Source: JAUVXE01 sp964349355 (GTDB lineage: Bacteria > Actinomycetota > Coriobacteriia > Anaerosomatales > SLCP01). From it: a stretch of 24,250 bases of DNA. Numbering within the stretch: position 1 is the first letter of the stretch; every line of letters begins with the position of its first letter. Below the pieces are notes generated by a model. The model was given only the letters and a program-made list of their open reading frames with translations. It was not told where the DNA came from and made no database searches. This document shows positions 1-7,067 of this stretch, in pieces. The translations under genes and the position numbers were made by a program. The stretch is from positions 1-24,250 of the forward strand of contig CAYGFZ010000032.1 in NCBI GenBank assembly GCA_964349355.1, read 5' to 3'.

Positions 1-10
1 ACGAGAGGGG

Positions 11-35
11 CCCCGGCGGGATCATCCCGCCGGGG
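11..35 (-). terminator. Strong hairpin, probable terminator of the cbiMQO operon
   Basis: A perfect 11-base arm CCCCGGCGGGA (11-21), loop TCA (22-24) and its exact complement (25-35) lie 52 bases beyond the cbiO stop codon. Neither side has a long T run; the minus-strand side continues CCTCTCGT. The hairpin could serve the leftward operon, a gene outside the window entering from the left, or both. Confidence 0.6.
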
Positions 36-87
36 CTCTGTCACGTGCGGCAGACGTGCGCGCGGCTCACGTGCTGGATGCCGATGG

Positions 88-972
88 CTACACGGATTCC
101 TGTCTCCACTTCACGAGCGCCGCGACTGCATGATCGATCGAGAGCGCAGGTGCCGGCGCGTCATCAGCCACCCGGGCGAGCGCCGTGAAGAGCTCCGCGA
201 GGATGGGAGGCTTGATGTTTCCCTCGGCGAGAAGATCGGCCTGGCTGAACACCTCGGTGGGGGTGCCGGAGAACACGATCGCGCCACCCGGGGCTAGCAC
301 GTAGGCATAGTCCGCGAGCTCGGGGACGGAGTCGATGTCGTGGGTAGACATCACTATCGTCGTGCCGTGATCGACTGAGAGACGCTCGAGCAGCGCCACC
401 AGGTCCGTCCTCGAAGAAGGATCGAGTCCCTCGAACGGCTCGTCGAGCACGAGCAGTTCTGGCTCCATCACCAGCGCTCCGGCCAGTGCGACCTTTCGCT
501 TCTCGCCACCTGACAGGTTGTGCGGTACCCGACCTTTAAGATGTCCGATGCCGAGGAGGTCAAGCGTCGAGTTAACCCGGCGGGAGACTTCCTCCTCGGC
601 CATTCCGTACTGACGGGGAGAGAATGCGACGTCGTCGGCGACCGTTGGAGCGAGGAGTTGCTCGTCGACGTTTTGGAGCACCACGCCGATGCGCTGCCGG
701 ATATCGGGCCATGCACGCGCCGGATCCACGCCGAAGACCCGGACCTCGCCCTCTTGGCTCCGCAACAGACCGAGGAGATGGTAGATCAGCGTGGTCTTGC
801 CCGATCCGTTCGGGCCGAGCACCGCGACGCGCGTTCCGCGATCCACCACGAAGTCGAGGCCGCATAGGTGCACCGTGGTCCCGTCCTCATACGAGTGGCG
901 AAGACAGCTGACGTGCACGACCGGGTCGTGTGACTCCAGTGTGGTGACGTGTCTGTGTGGAGCACCGCTCAT
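88..972 (-). CDS. cbiO: ECF-type cobalt/nickel importer ATPase (CbiO-like)
   Basis: A 294-residue ABC ATPase that would power a CbiMQO-type metal importer from the cytoplasmic face. Visible motifs are Walker A GPNGSGKTT (about residues 53-61), a Q-loop in VVLQNVDEQL, signature LSGGEKRKVALAGAL, Walker B ELLVLDEPFEGLD and the switch His in STHDID. CbiO proteins are usually 270-290 residues, so the length is normal. The start is the ATG at 972-970, which shares an ATGA with the stop of the upstream CbiQ gene, a sign of translational coupling. The frame stays open far upstream through the CbiQ gene, but that stretch is Arg/Pro-rich shadow sequence. It is the last gene of a fur-cbiM-cbiQ-cbiO operon. 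The role as ECF ATPase is secure; the metal is not fixed by the sequence. Confidence 0.9.
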   Translation of the reverse strand: MSGAPHRHVTTLESHDPVVHVSCLRHSYEDGTTVHLCGLDFVVDRGTRVAVLGPNGSGKTTLIYHLLGLLRSQEGEVRVFGVDPARAWPDIRQRIGVVLQNVDEQLLAPTVADDVAFSPRQYGMAEEEVSRRVNSTLDLLGIGHLKGRVPHNLSGGEKRKVALAGALVMEPELLVLDEPFEGLDPSSRTDLVALLERLSVDHGTTIVMSTHDIDSVPELADYAYVLAPGGAIVFSGTPTEVFSQADLLAEGNIKPPILAELFTALARVADDAPAPALSIDHAVAALVKWRQESV

Positions 973-1781
973 GCGGCCTGTCCTCTCGCTCGTCGAGTAG
1001 TCACGTACGCGGCTGCCAGGCCGAGGAGGGCCGCGACGGTCAGGATCCAGCTGAACGGGTTGAGTGCCTGCCAGCCGATGCGCCATGCGACAGACAGTGC
1101 GAGCAGGACCGTTGCGCCGGCCACCAGCCCGATGTCGGCAAGCGGGGCGGAGCTCTTTGGCATGGCGACGTGCAGACGCCCCTCGTAGCCGCGCACCCGC
1201 ATGATGTCGTAGGAACGCTGGGAGAGATCGAACGAGTAGAGAAGCAGGCCGCCGAGGGCTCGCGTGGTCGCCTTCGCCGAGCGTATCGGATGACCGGCCG
1301 AGAGTCCGGCTCTCAGGCGCGCGGCGATCAGTAAGTTGCCGAACTTCTCGAGCAGGAGGAAGAGCGAACGGTACGTCATCAGCAGCGCGTCTCCGACGAT
1401 GCCGGGAACGATCCGTTGGATGGGGGCGAAGATGTAGGGGTAGGGTGTGGTGAGCACGATGATCACCGCGCCGAGTGCGGCGGTGACCGCCTTCAGGACG
1501 ATCACGACCCCGCCAAGCACGCTGGTGGCGGCGCTGAAGGCGAAGATGAGCGCGAACAGGGCGGGGTACGCCGCCAGGGTGAAGGTGAGGCGGCCCCGGA
1601 GGCGGGCGGAGACGGCGACGGCGACGAGACCCAGCGTCAGCGAGCCGACGACGAGTACGTTCCACGACGCGATCACCGCGCCGAGGACGAGCGCGAACGC
1701 GACGAGCTTGCTCGCCGGAGCGACCCGGTGGAGCCATGAGTCGCCCAGCGTCGCCGATTCGTCGATGCGAGCGATGTGCAC
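969..1781 (-). CDS. cbiQ: ECF transporter transmembrane component (CbiQ/EcfT family)
   Basis: A 270-residue integral membrane protein that couples the ATPase to the substrate-binding CbiM. It opens with a short cytoplasmic segment, then several hydrophobic helices (about residues 28-60, 68-112), a long cytoplasmic region and C-terminal helices (about 210-258). The two Ala-Arg-x-Arg-type coupling motifs of the EcfT family can be recognised as AARLRAG and MRVRGYEG; these contact the ATPase grooves. The stop overlaps the cbiO start by four bases, and the start lies one base past the cbiM stop, so the three genes must be co-transcribed. EcfT proteins for cobalt, nickel and vitamins look alike; the neighbouring CbiM makes the metal assignment. 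Confidence 0.88.
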   Translation of the reverse strand: MHIARIDESATLGDSWLHRVAPASKLVAFALVLGAVIASWNVLVVGSLTLGLVAVAVSARLRGRLTFTLAAYPALFALIFAFSAATSVLGGVVIVLKAVTAALGAVIIVLTTPYPYIFAPIQRIVPGIVGDALLMTYRSLFLLLEKFGNLLIAARLRAGLSAGHPIRSAKATTRALGGLLLYSFDLSQRSYDIMRVRGYEGRLHVAMPKSSAPLADIGLVAGATVLLALSVAWRIGWQALNPFSWILTVAALLGLAAAYVTTRRARGQAA

Positions 1782-1782
1782 C

Positions 1783-2598
1783 CTAGTGCCCTCCCGTTTC
1801 GTCGCCGGGAATCCGCGACATCTCCTCGGCGAGTGCGCCCTCGAAGATCATCCGTGGCCTTACCCGGGCGACGTAGCCGATAATGCCAGCGGTGACGAGC
1901 GCTTCGATCGTCCAGCCGATGGGGCCGAGCGTGTAGACGACTGCTGCAAAACGTCCCACGGAAAGGAAACGTTCGCCCTCCTCGTCGTGATCGTGATCGT
2001 GTCCGTGGTCGTCGAGCAGTCCGAACTCAAAGATACCCTCGGCGAACGGGTTTTCGAATCGGAGCGTCGCCGGGTCGAGTGCACCGGTCTCGCGCTCCGG
2101 GGCTTCTCCGGCTCCGCCTATCCACACGATACCGACGACCAGTGTGGTGGTCAGCGCGAGCGTGAGCGCGGTGGCGAGTCCGGCGCTGAGCGCGGCGCGG
2201 CGGCGCGAGAGGAGTCGCAGTATCGCGTGGAAGGCTAGCCAGCCCACGATCATCTCAGCGCCGATGACCATCGTGTTCAGCCCGAGCACCGTCACGCCGC
2301 CGTGTCCGAGCATCGCCAGCACGATCTCGACGATGAATGCCGCGATCACGGCCAGCGCGGGTCCGAGGAGGATGCCGCCGATGACCGAGAGGTTGACGTG
2401 GTAGGCGATCGGGACGATCTCCGATGACATGCTGACGATCATCAGCGCGGCGACGACGCCCACGAGCGGTACCTTGCGCCGGGCTTCAGAGCGTGAGGCC
2501 GAGCGGCCAGCCAGGGTCACCATCGCCAGTGCGACGATCCATCCTGCTGCCCAGAGCCAGACCGGTAGCACTCCATCGGGGATATGGATATGAGACAT
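1783..2598 (-). CDS. cbiM: Metal-binding membrane component CbiM/NikM-like with His-rich loop
   Basis: The substrate-specificity subunit of the ECF importer, 271 residues. The N-terminus MSHIHIPDGVLP is the family hallmark: after Met removal the N-terminal residues and an early His bind Co(II) or Ni(II). HGGVTVLGLNT is the second conserved stretch. Multiple transmembrane helices follow. An insertion before the last helix holds an acidic His-rich loop (DDHGHDHDHDEEGE, about residues 198-211), which probably collects metal. No separate CbiN or NikN gene is present; the longer C-terminal half may substitute. The gene follows the Fur-family gene after seven bases. Nickel and cobalt are the known substrates; zinc is a possible alternative given the regulator. 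Confidence 0.87.
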   Translation of the reverse strand: MSHIHIPDGVLPVWLWAAGWIVALAMVTLAGRSASRSEARRKVPLVGVVAALMIVSMSSEIVPIAYHVNLSVIGGILLGPALAVIAAFIVEIVLAMLGHGGVTVLGLNTMVIGAEMIVGWLAFHAILRLLSRRRAALSAGLATALTLALTTTLVVGIVWIGGAGEAPERETGALDPATLRFENPFAEGIFEFGLLDDHGHDHDHDEEGERFLSVGRFAAVVYTLGPIGWTIEALVTAGIIGYVARVRPRMIFEGALAEEMSRIPGDETGGH

Positions 2599-2605
2599 GG
2601 TGAGC

Positions 2606-3064
2606 TCAGTCCCTTCTCGTGGGGGTTGTAGAGCTGTGGTCGTCGGATCTCGGCGCGCCCGAGCAGGCCCCGCACAAGCCGTAGAGCGTGATCTCGTGGC
2701 CGGTCATCACGAAGCCGTCGGCGCTCGGCTGCGATACGTCGTGGCCGAACGGGCACTCGGCAGCCGCTACCGCACCGCATTGGGTGCAGATCAGATGGTG
2801 GTGATGGTGCTCGGCTCGGCAGCGGACGTAGAGCGCGCTGCCGTCGCGAGTGCCGACGCGTTCGAGGGCACCGGCCTCCTCCATCGCCGCCACGGCGCGG
2901 TAGATGGTCGCCGTTCCCGTTCCAGGCGCGGTCGAGCGCACCGCCGAGACAAGGTCTTCGACAGTGAACGCGCCGGGGAGGGAGTCGGCGGCACGAGCGA
3001 TCGCCCGGCGACGGCCGGTGACGCGTGCAGATCCGAAATGAGAATCGTTCTCACGTAGAGTCAT
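2606..3064 (-). CDS. Fur-family metal-dependent regulator (Fur/Zur/Nur-like)
   Basis: A 152-residue winged-helix repressor. The N-terminal half holds the recognition helix in TATIYRAVAAMEEAGALERV. The C-terminal half has the metal-sensing HHHHHLIC stretch and two cysteine pairs, CTQC and CGAC, which form the structural zinc site of many family members. The start chosen is the ATG at 3064-3062, which places the usual 14 or so residues before the first helix; the longer open frame lacks family resemblance. It is the first gene of the cbiMQO operon, so it most likely controls this importer. Whether it senses Zn, Ni, Co or Fe cannot be read from the sequence. A Fur-box-like palindrome lies just inside its own coding start. 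Confidence 0.87.
   Translation of the reverse strand: MTLRENDSHFGSARVTGRRRAIARAADSLPGAFTVEDLVSAVRSTAPGTGTATIYRAVAAMEEAGALERVGTRDGSALYVRCRAEHHHHHLICTQCGAVAAAECPFGHDVSQPSADGFVMTGHEITLYGLCGACSGAPRSDDHSSTTPTRRD
3039..3053. promoter_or_regulatory. Fur/Zur-box-like 7-1-7 palindrome
   Basis: The bases TGAGAAT-C-GTTCTCA form a 7-1-7 inverted repeat with one mismatch. It has the same layout as the classical Fur and Zur boxes (TGATAAT-n-ATTATCA type). It lies 9-23 bases inside the fur-like gene, where a bound repressor would block an RNA polymerase starting at or near the ATG. Autoregulation of the whole metal-import operon is inferred. Confidence 0.5.
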
Positions 3065-3070
3065 GTCCGG

Positions 3071-3097
3071 ATGATACCACCCGGGTAGAGCGCTCAA
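3071..3097 (-). promoter_or_regulatory. Candidate promoter for the fur-cbiMQO operon, possibly leaderless
   Basis: On the minus strand TATCAT (3076-3071) is a fair -10 box, and TTGAGC (3097-3092) lies 15 bases upstream as a weak -35. Only six bases separate the -10 from the start codon and no Shine-Dalgarno sequence is visible, so the transcript would be leaderless, as is common in actinobacteria. The spacer is shorter than ideal. Confidence 0.35.
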
Positions 3098-3176
3098 ACG
3101 GCTCCCCGTTCGACGCGGGGTTCGGGTAGCATGAGTGAGTGCAGGGTGTTCGCGCGGTACCGACGGGAGGAATGCG

Positions 3177-4067
3177 GTGAACCTCGCACAACTCAAGGCG
3201 TTCGTGATGGTCATCGATCGCGGTTCGTTCTCGGCGGCCGCACGCGAGATGGGTATCTCCCAGCCGGCGGTCACCATGCAGGTCCAGGCGCTCGAGTCCG
3301 ATCTCGGCGTGACTCTCCTCGATCGCGGTTATCGTAAGATCGAGCCGACCGAGGCGGGCGCCGCGTTGCTGCCCCGCGCTCGCGCCGTACTCGCACAGAT
3401 CGACGGAGTCCGCAGCGACCTCGCCCTCATGGCCGACCACGTGACCGGTCGTCTCGCCCTGGCGGCGAGCACCACTCCGGGACAGTACGTGCTCCCGCGG
3501 CTCCTCGGCGGGTTCCTTCGCGAGAATCCCGAGGTCGGCGTCTCGGTAGCCGTGGCCGACACGTCTCAGGTCGTCGATGCTGTCGCGGCGGGCGAGGCCG
3601 ACCTCGGCGTGACGGGCGCGATCGTCAAGGGCGCGAAGGCCGACTTCGAGCCGCTGGGCACCGACGACATCGTGATGATCTGTCCTCCGGATCACCGGTT
3701 CGCACGCCGGAAGTCCCCGCTACCCATCGCCGACATCGTCGTTGAGCCCTTCATCCTGCGCGAGGAGGGCTCCGGCACGCGTCAGGTCAGCGAAGAGGCG
3801 CTTCGCGAGGCAGGCGCCGACCCCGCGGAACTTCACGTCATCACCGAGCTCGGCACCGGCGAGGCTATCGTGAGTGCCATCGAGGGCGGCCTGGGCCTGG
3901 GCATGGTGAGTCGCTACGTAGCCGAGAAGGCGCTCGAACTCGGCACGGTCGCGCTCGTCCCCGCCGAGGGGTTCCCGGTCTCCCGGCCGCTCTATGTCGT
4001 CCTGCCGCGCACCACGCTCACGCGTGCCGCCGAGGCGTTCCTCGGCCACTTGCGCGGAGGTGCCTAG
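3177..4067 (+). CDS. LysR-family transcriptional regulator
   Basis: A 296-residue LysR-type regulator. The N-terminal winged helix-turn-helix is clear: FVMVIDRGSFSAAAREMGIS, QPAVTMQVQALESDLGVTLL, and the wing ending PTEAGAALL. The remaining residues (about 90-296) form the periplasmic-binding-protein-like effector domain. The start is the GTG at 3177, preceded by GGGAGG at a good distance and giving the canonical opening NLAQLKAF; an upstream in-frame ATG-led extension has no family match. It is divergent from the Fur-family operon and followed by tupABC, so it may regulate tungstate uptake or the formate/cofactor genes. Selenium-associated LysR proteins also exist in such neighbourhoods. The effector is unknown. 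Confidence 0.85.
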   Translation: MNLAQLKAFVMVIDRGSFSAAAREMGISQPAVTMQVQALESDLGVTLLDRGYRKIEPTEAGAALLPRARAVLAQIDGVRSDLALMADHVTGRLALAASTTPGQYVLPRLLGGFLRENPEVGVSVAVADTSQVVDAVAAGEADLGVTGAIVKGAKADFEPLGTDDIVMICPPDHRFARRKSPLPIADIVVEPFILREEGSGTRQVSEEALREAGADPAELHVITELGTGEAIVSAIEGGLGLGMVSRYVAEKALELGTVALVPAEGFPVSRPLYVVLPRTTLTRAAEAFLGHLRGGA

Positions 4068-4100
4068 CACGCGCGAAACCATCTTGCTGTGCACGCCAGG

Positions 4101-4129
4101 TTGTAGGCGTCCGGCGCATGAGCTATCGT
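4101..4129 (+). promoter_or_regulatory. Probable sigma-70-type promoter of tupABC
   Basis: TTGTAG (4101-4106) and TATCGT (4124-4129) are separated by exactly 17 bases. Transcription would begin near 4136, about 20 bases before the riboswitch, so the whole element would be in the leader RNA. Confidence 0.5.
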
Positions 4130-4157
4130 TCTGCATACGCCGCAGGGTGCGGTGACA

Positions 4158-4260
4158 TATCTCCGAGTCCGGATGCCCTAACACCCAGCCGAGCGGGTCA
4201 TGGGTCCCGGACCGATAGGGTGGGCAGGGAAACCTTCTCGCCTCCCGGTGGAAAGGAGAC
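4158..4260 (+). promoter_or_regulatory. Moco/Tuco-type riboswitch upstream of tupA
   Basis: The leader contains the pattern of the Moco RNA motif: CTCCGAG near the 5' end, GGTCATGG in the middle, CCGATAGGGTG, GGGAAACC, then CGCCTCCCG and GGAAAGGAGAC at the 3' end. TCTCC (4160-4164) can pair with GGAGA (4255-4259), closing a basal helix that hides the Shine-Dalgarno AAAGGAG of tupA. GTCCGG (4167-4172) pairs with CCGGAC (4207-4212). A second copy with the same conserved blocks precedes fdhA. Its place before a tungstate importer suggests that the tungsten form of the cofactor is sensed and shuts off translation. The family call rests on remembered consensus and the match between the two copies, not a covariance search. 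Confidence 0.8.
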
Positions 4261-4267
4261 CCATTTA

Positions 4268-5152
4268 ATGCTCGAGCATCGTACTTCGTCCGCGTTCCAG
4301 GCGCGGGTACTCGCACTGCCCCTCTCGGTCGCTGTCGTGTTCACTCTTGCCGCGTGCCGCACCGGGCAGACCGCCGAAAAGGGGCCCGCTCCCGAACCTG
4401 TCGAACAGGTCGAGGCCACTGACGTGATCCTTGCCTCGACTACGTCGACCGAGGACTCGGGACTCTTCTCCGAGCTCGTCCCCGCGTTCCAGGACGCCTA
4501 TCCGCAGTACCGCCTCTCGGTGATCGCGGTTGGGACCGGGCAGGCGCTCGAGATCGGACGCAACAAGGACGCCGATGTCTTGCTCGTACACGCCGAGTCC
4601 CAGGAGGAAGCGTTCGTAGCACAAGGCTTCGGGGTAGAGCGGGTCGATGTCATGTACAACGACTTCGTCATCGTCGGTCCAGATGCCGATCCGGCCGCGA
4701 TCGCAGGCTCCGCAGACGCGGTTGCCGCGCTGACGGCACTCTCTGAAGGCGGCTACACGTTCGTATCCCGGGGCGACGAGTCCGGCACTCACGGCAAGGA
4801 ACTACAGTTGTGGGAGGCTGCCGGCATCGAGCCCGGCGATGATTGGTACCTGTCGACCGGCCAGGGAATGGGCGGCGCGCTGACCATGGCATCGGAGCTC
4901 GAAGCCTACACGCTTGCCGACCGCGGCACCTATCTCGCCATGCGCGATCGGCTCGAACTGGTCGTAGCCGTCGAGGGTGACGAGGCGCTCTTCAACCCCT
5001 ACGGGGTCATCGTGGTCACCGATTCGAACAACACCCAGGGTGCCCGGGCGTTCGTCGATTGGATCGTCTCACCTGCCGGCCAGGCGATCATCGAGACGTT
5101 CGGGGTCGATACGTACGGAGAGCCGCTCTTCGTACCGAACGCGACGGAGTAG
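4268..5152 (+). CDS. tupA: Tungstate-binding lipoprotein TupA
   Basis: The 294-residue extracytoplasmic substrate-binding protein of a tungstate ABC importer. A signal peptide ends in the lipobox LAAC with the lipid-anchored Cys at residue 30. The anion-binding signature of the TupA family follows: TTSTEDSGL (58-66), GTGQAL (89-94), DVLLVHA (103-109) and YNDFVIVGP (130-138). These features separate TupA from ModA and WtpA, and the family is selective for tungstate over molybdate. The start is the ATG at 4268, nine bases after AAAGGAG, which is part of the upstream riboswitch; a longer open frame running back through the leader is not credible. First gene of tupABC. Confidence 0.93.
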   Translation: MLEHRTSSAFQARVLALPLSVAVVFTLAACRTGQTAEKGPAPEPVEQVEATDVILASTTSTEDSGLFSELVPAFQDAYPQYRLSVIAVGTGQALEIGRNKDADVLLVHAESQEEAFVAQGFGVERVDVMYNDFVIVGPDADPAAIAGSADAVAALTALSEGGYTFVSRGDESGTHGKELQLWEAAGIEPGDDWYLSTGQGMGGALTMASELEAYTLADRGTYLAMRDRLELVVAVEGDEALFNPYGVIVVTDSNNTQGARAFVDWIVSPAGQAIIETFGVDTYGEPLFVPNATE

Positions 5153-5163
5153 GAACGCGCGCC

Positions 5164-5871
5164 ATGCAGATATTCGCCGAAGCGGTCGTGACAGCGATCA
5201 GATTGCTCCTCGAGGGCTCGCCCGAGCTCTGGGGGATCATCGCCGTCACGTTCGAAGTGGCGATAGTCTCCACGGCGGCCGGTGTCGTGCTCGGTGCCCC
5301 AATGGGCTTCATCATGGGGGCGACCCGGTTCCGTGGGCGCAGGGTTCTCGTTGCGTTGATGAACACTGCGATGGCCGTCCCTCCCGTGGTCATCGGTCTT
5401 GTCGTGATGATGGCTCTCTCCCGACAGGGTCCACTCGGCCTTTTCGGGCTGCTCTACACAGTAGAGGCGATGTCGATCGCGCAGACGCTCATCTCCACAC
5501 CCATCATCGCGGGCCTGACCGCCGCCGCCGTCGCTTCGGTGCCGTACAAGCTGCGGCTGCAGGCGCGCTCGCTCGGCGCCTCAAGGATCCAGGAGGCTGT
5601 CCTTGCGCTGAAGGAGGCGCGTCTCGGAGTACTTGCGGCGGTTGCGAGCGGATTCGGTGCGGTCGTGCGCGGCGTGGGTGCGGTCATGATGGTTGGCGGC
5701 AATATCGAAGGTCAGACCCGGGTGCTGACCACCGCGATCGTGCAGGAGGCCCGCAGAGGGGACTTCGGCCTCGCGCTGGCGCTCGGACTGATACTCATGA
5801 CGATCACCTTTGCGATGAACGGGTTCCTCACCTGGTATCAGCACTCCGGCGACCGCTTCGAGAGAGGCTGA
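5164..5871 (+). CDS. tupB: Tungstate ABC transporter permease TupB
   Basis: A 235-residue inner-membrane permease with about five to six hydrophobic helices, the usual TupB size. The cytoplasmic loop RARSLGASRIQEAVLALKEA carries the EAA-type sequence that docks onto the ATPase. Strong family sections include NTAMAVPPVVIGLVVMM and GFGAVVRGVGAVMMVGGNI. The start is the ATG at 5164, with TAGGAA a few bases upstream, 11 bases after the tupA stop. It works with TupA outside and TupC inside to bring in tungstate for the pterin cofactor. Confidence 0.92.
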   Translation: MQIFAEAVVTAIRLLLEGSPELWGIIAVTFEVAIVSTAAGVVLGAPMGFIMGATRFRGRRVLVALMNTAMAVPPVVIGLVVMMALSRQGPLGLFGLLYTVEAMSIAQTLISTPIIAGLTAAAVASVPYKLRLQARSLGASRIQEAVLALKEARLGVLAAVASGFGAVVRGVGAVMMVGGNIEGQTRVLTTAIVQEARRGDFGLALALGLILMTITFAMNGFLTWYQHSGDRFERG

Positions 5872-5875
5872 GACC

Positions 5876-7009
5876 GTGGATGCGAACACGCCGATAGGTA
5901 TGGCGCTACGCGGGATCGGCATCCGCAAGGTCTACGGCAAGCGGACCGTGGTCGATGTCGGTGATGTCCACGTCGCGGCAGGCGAGACTCTGGCCCTGCT
6001 CGGTCCGTCGGGAGCGGGCAAGTCGACCTTGCTAGCGATCCTCGGCCTGCTCGACGCGCCCGACAAAGGCACGGTCTACCTCGCCGGCCAGGAGGTCACG
6101 CACCGCAACAAGTCCGCGCGGATGCATATGGCCGCGGCATTCCAGAGCCCGTACCTGTTCAGGGGTACGGTCGCCGACAACGTCGCTTACGGCCTGAAAC
6201 TGCGCCGCATGCTCACGCGCGATCGCAGGAGTGCGGTCGCCGAGGCCCTTGAGCGGGTCGGTCTCGGCGGGTGGGAGGATCGCTCGGCTCTCACACTCTC
6301 CGGCGGTGAAGCACAGCGTGTGGCGCTTGCTCGCGCGCTGGTGCTGCGCCCGCGTGTACTCTTTCTCGACGAGCCGCTCTCCTCGCTCGACCCGCTCATC
6401 AAGGGTCAGCTCGCCCAGGATTTCGCACGGATCATCCGCGAGGAGGCGATCACCACGGTATATGTCACCCACGATCAGAACGAAGCGATGGCGATCGCTG
6501 ACACGATGATGATCATGCGTGACGGAGTTGCCGTGGCATCGGGCACCGTTGACGACATCACCGGGTTGCCGCCCGATGGCTGGACCGCAACGTTTTTGGG
6601 TGCCGAATCACCCGGGGAGGGCGTCGTCGTATCTTCCGGGGAGGGTCTCATCGGGATCGATCTCGGGGGTGTGGTCGTGTATGCGCCGGGTGCCGAGAAG
6701 CCGGGCTCGCGCATGCTCGTCGGGGTACGCCCGGAAGACGTACTCCTCTTCGACGGTAGTGCACAGATCCCCCAGTCGACCGCCCGCAACCGGTTCATGG
6801 GGACGGTGGTCGACGTGCAGCTTTGGGGCGTGATGTACCACATGGTGATCGATGTCGCGGGCAGCCGCTTCGCCTCGAGAGTGTCGCGTGCTTCGGTGCG
6901 CGAGATGGGCCTGGAGACGGGTTCGGCGGTCCAGGTGGTCTTCAAGGCCTCGGCCGTTCGGGTGAGGCCTTTGCAACACGAGAAGCTGCCGGTGGCACCA
7001 TGTATGTAA
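5876..7009 (+). CDS. tupC: Tungstate ABC transporter ATPase TupC with C-terminal oxyanion-type domain
   Basis: A 377-residue ABC ATPase. The nucleotide-binding domain shows Walker A GPSGAGKST (about 43-51), signature LSGGEAQRVALARAL (about 141), Walker B VLFLDEPLSSLD (about 161) and switch His in VTHDQNEA (about 198). After residue 230 comes a TOBE-like section with VGVRPEDVLLF, which many molybdate, tungstate and sugar ATPases use for regulation; short TupC proteins lack it. The start GTG at 5876 is four bases past the tupB stop. The gene closes the importer operon; its TAA lies in the sequence ATGTAACCGTT, which is also found before the cytochrome cluster. Confidence 0.9.
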   Translation: MDANTPIGMALRGIGIRKVYGKRTVVDVGDVHVAAGETLALLGPSGAGKSTLLAILGLLDAPDKGTVYLAGQEVTHRNKSARMHMAAAFQSPYLFRGTVADNVAYGLKLRRMLTRDRRSAVAEALERVGLGGWEDRSALTLSGGEAQRVALARALVLRPRVLFLDEPLSSLDPLIKGQLAQDFARIIREEAITTVYVTHDQNEAMAIADTMMIMRDGVAVASGTVDDITGLPPDGWTATFLGAESPGEGVVVSSGEGLIGIDLGGVVVYAPGAEKPGSRMLVGVRPEDVLLFDGSAQIPQSTARNRFMGTVVDVQLWGVMYHMVIDVAGSRFASRVSRASVREMGLETGSAVQVVFKASAVRVRPLQHEKLPVAPCM

Positions 7010-7028
7010 CCGTTTCAATGTAGGATCG

Positions 7029-7043
7029 CGACCATCGTGGTCG
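7029..7043. other. Small perfect inverted repeat before mobA-fdhD
   Basis: CGACCA (7029-7034), loop TCG and TGGTCG (7038-7043) form a six-base-pair hairpin in the 58-base space between tupC and mobA-fdhD. No T run follows. It may be an operator, a weak RNA hairpin or chance. Confidence 0.3.
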
Positions 7044-7067
7044 TCGAGGAAAGCGCAGGAAGCCAAC

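Noticed and set aside
973..1737. N-terminal extension of cbiO through the CbiQ gene as one 549-residue protein
   Set aside because: The extension is Arg/Pro-rich antisense-type sequence in another frame of a clear CbiQ gene, and the ATGA overlap marks the true start.
4118..4267. Upstream start for TupA giving an extra 50 residues
   Set aside because: It would run through the riboswitch; the ATG at 4268 has an ideal binding site and begins a proper lipoprotein signal.
7004..7014. ATGTAACCGTT after tupC as a third copy of the operator before the cytochrome cluster
   Set aside because: Eleven identical bases between two places are expected by chance in a window this size; the second half-site is missing and the site overlaps the tupC stop.
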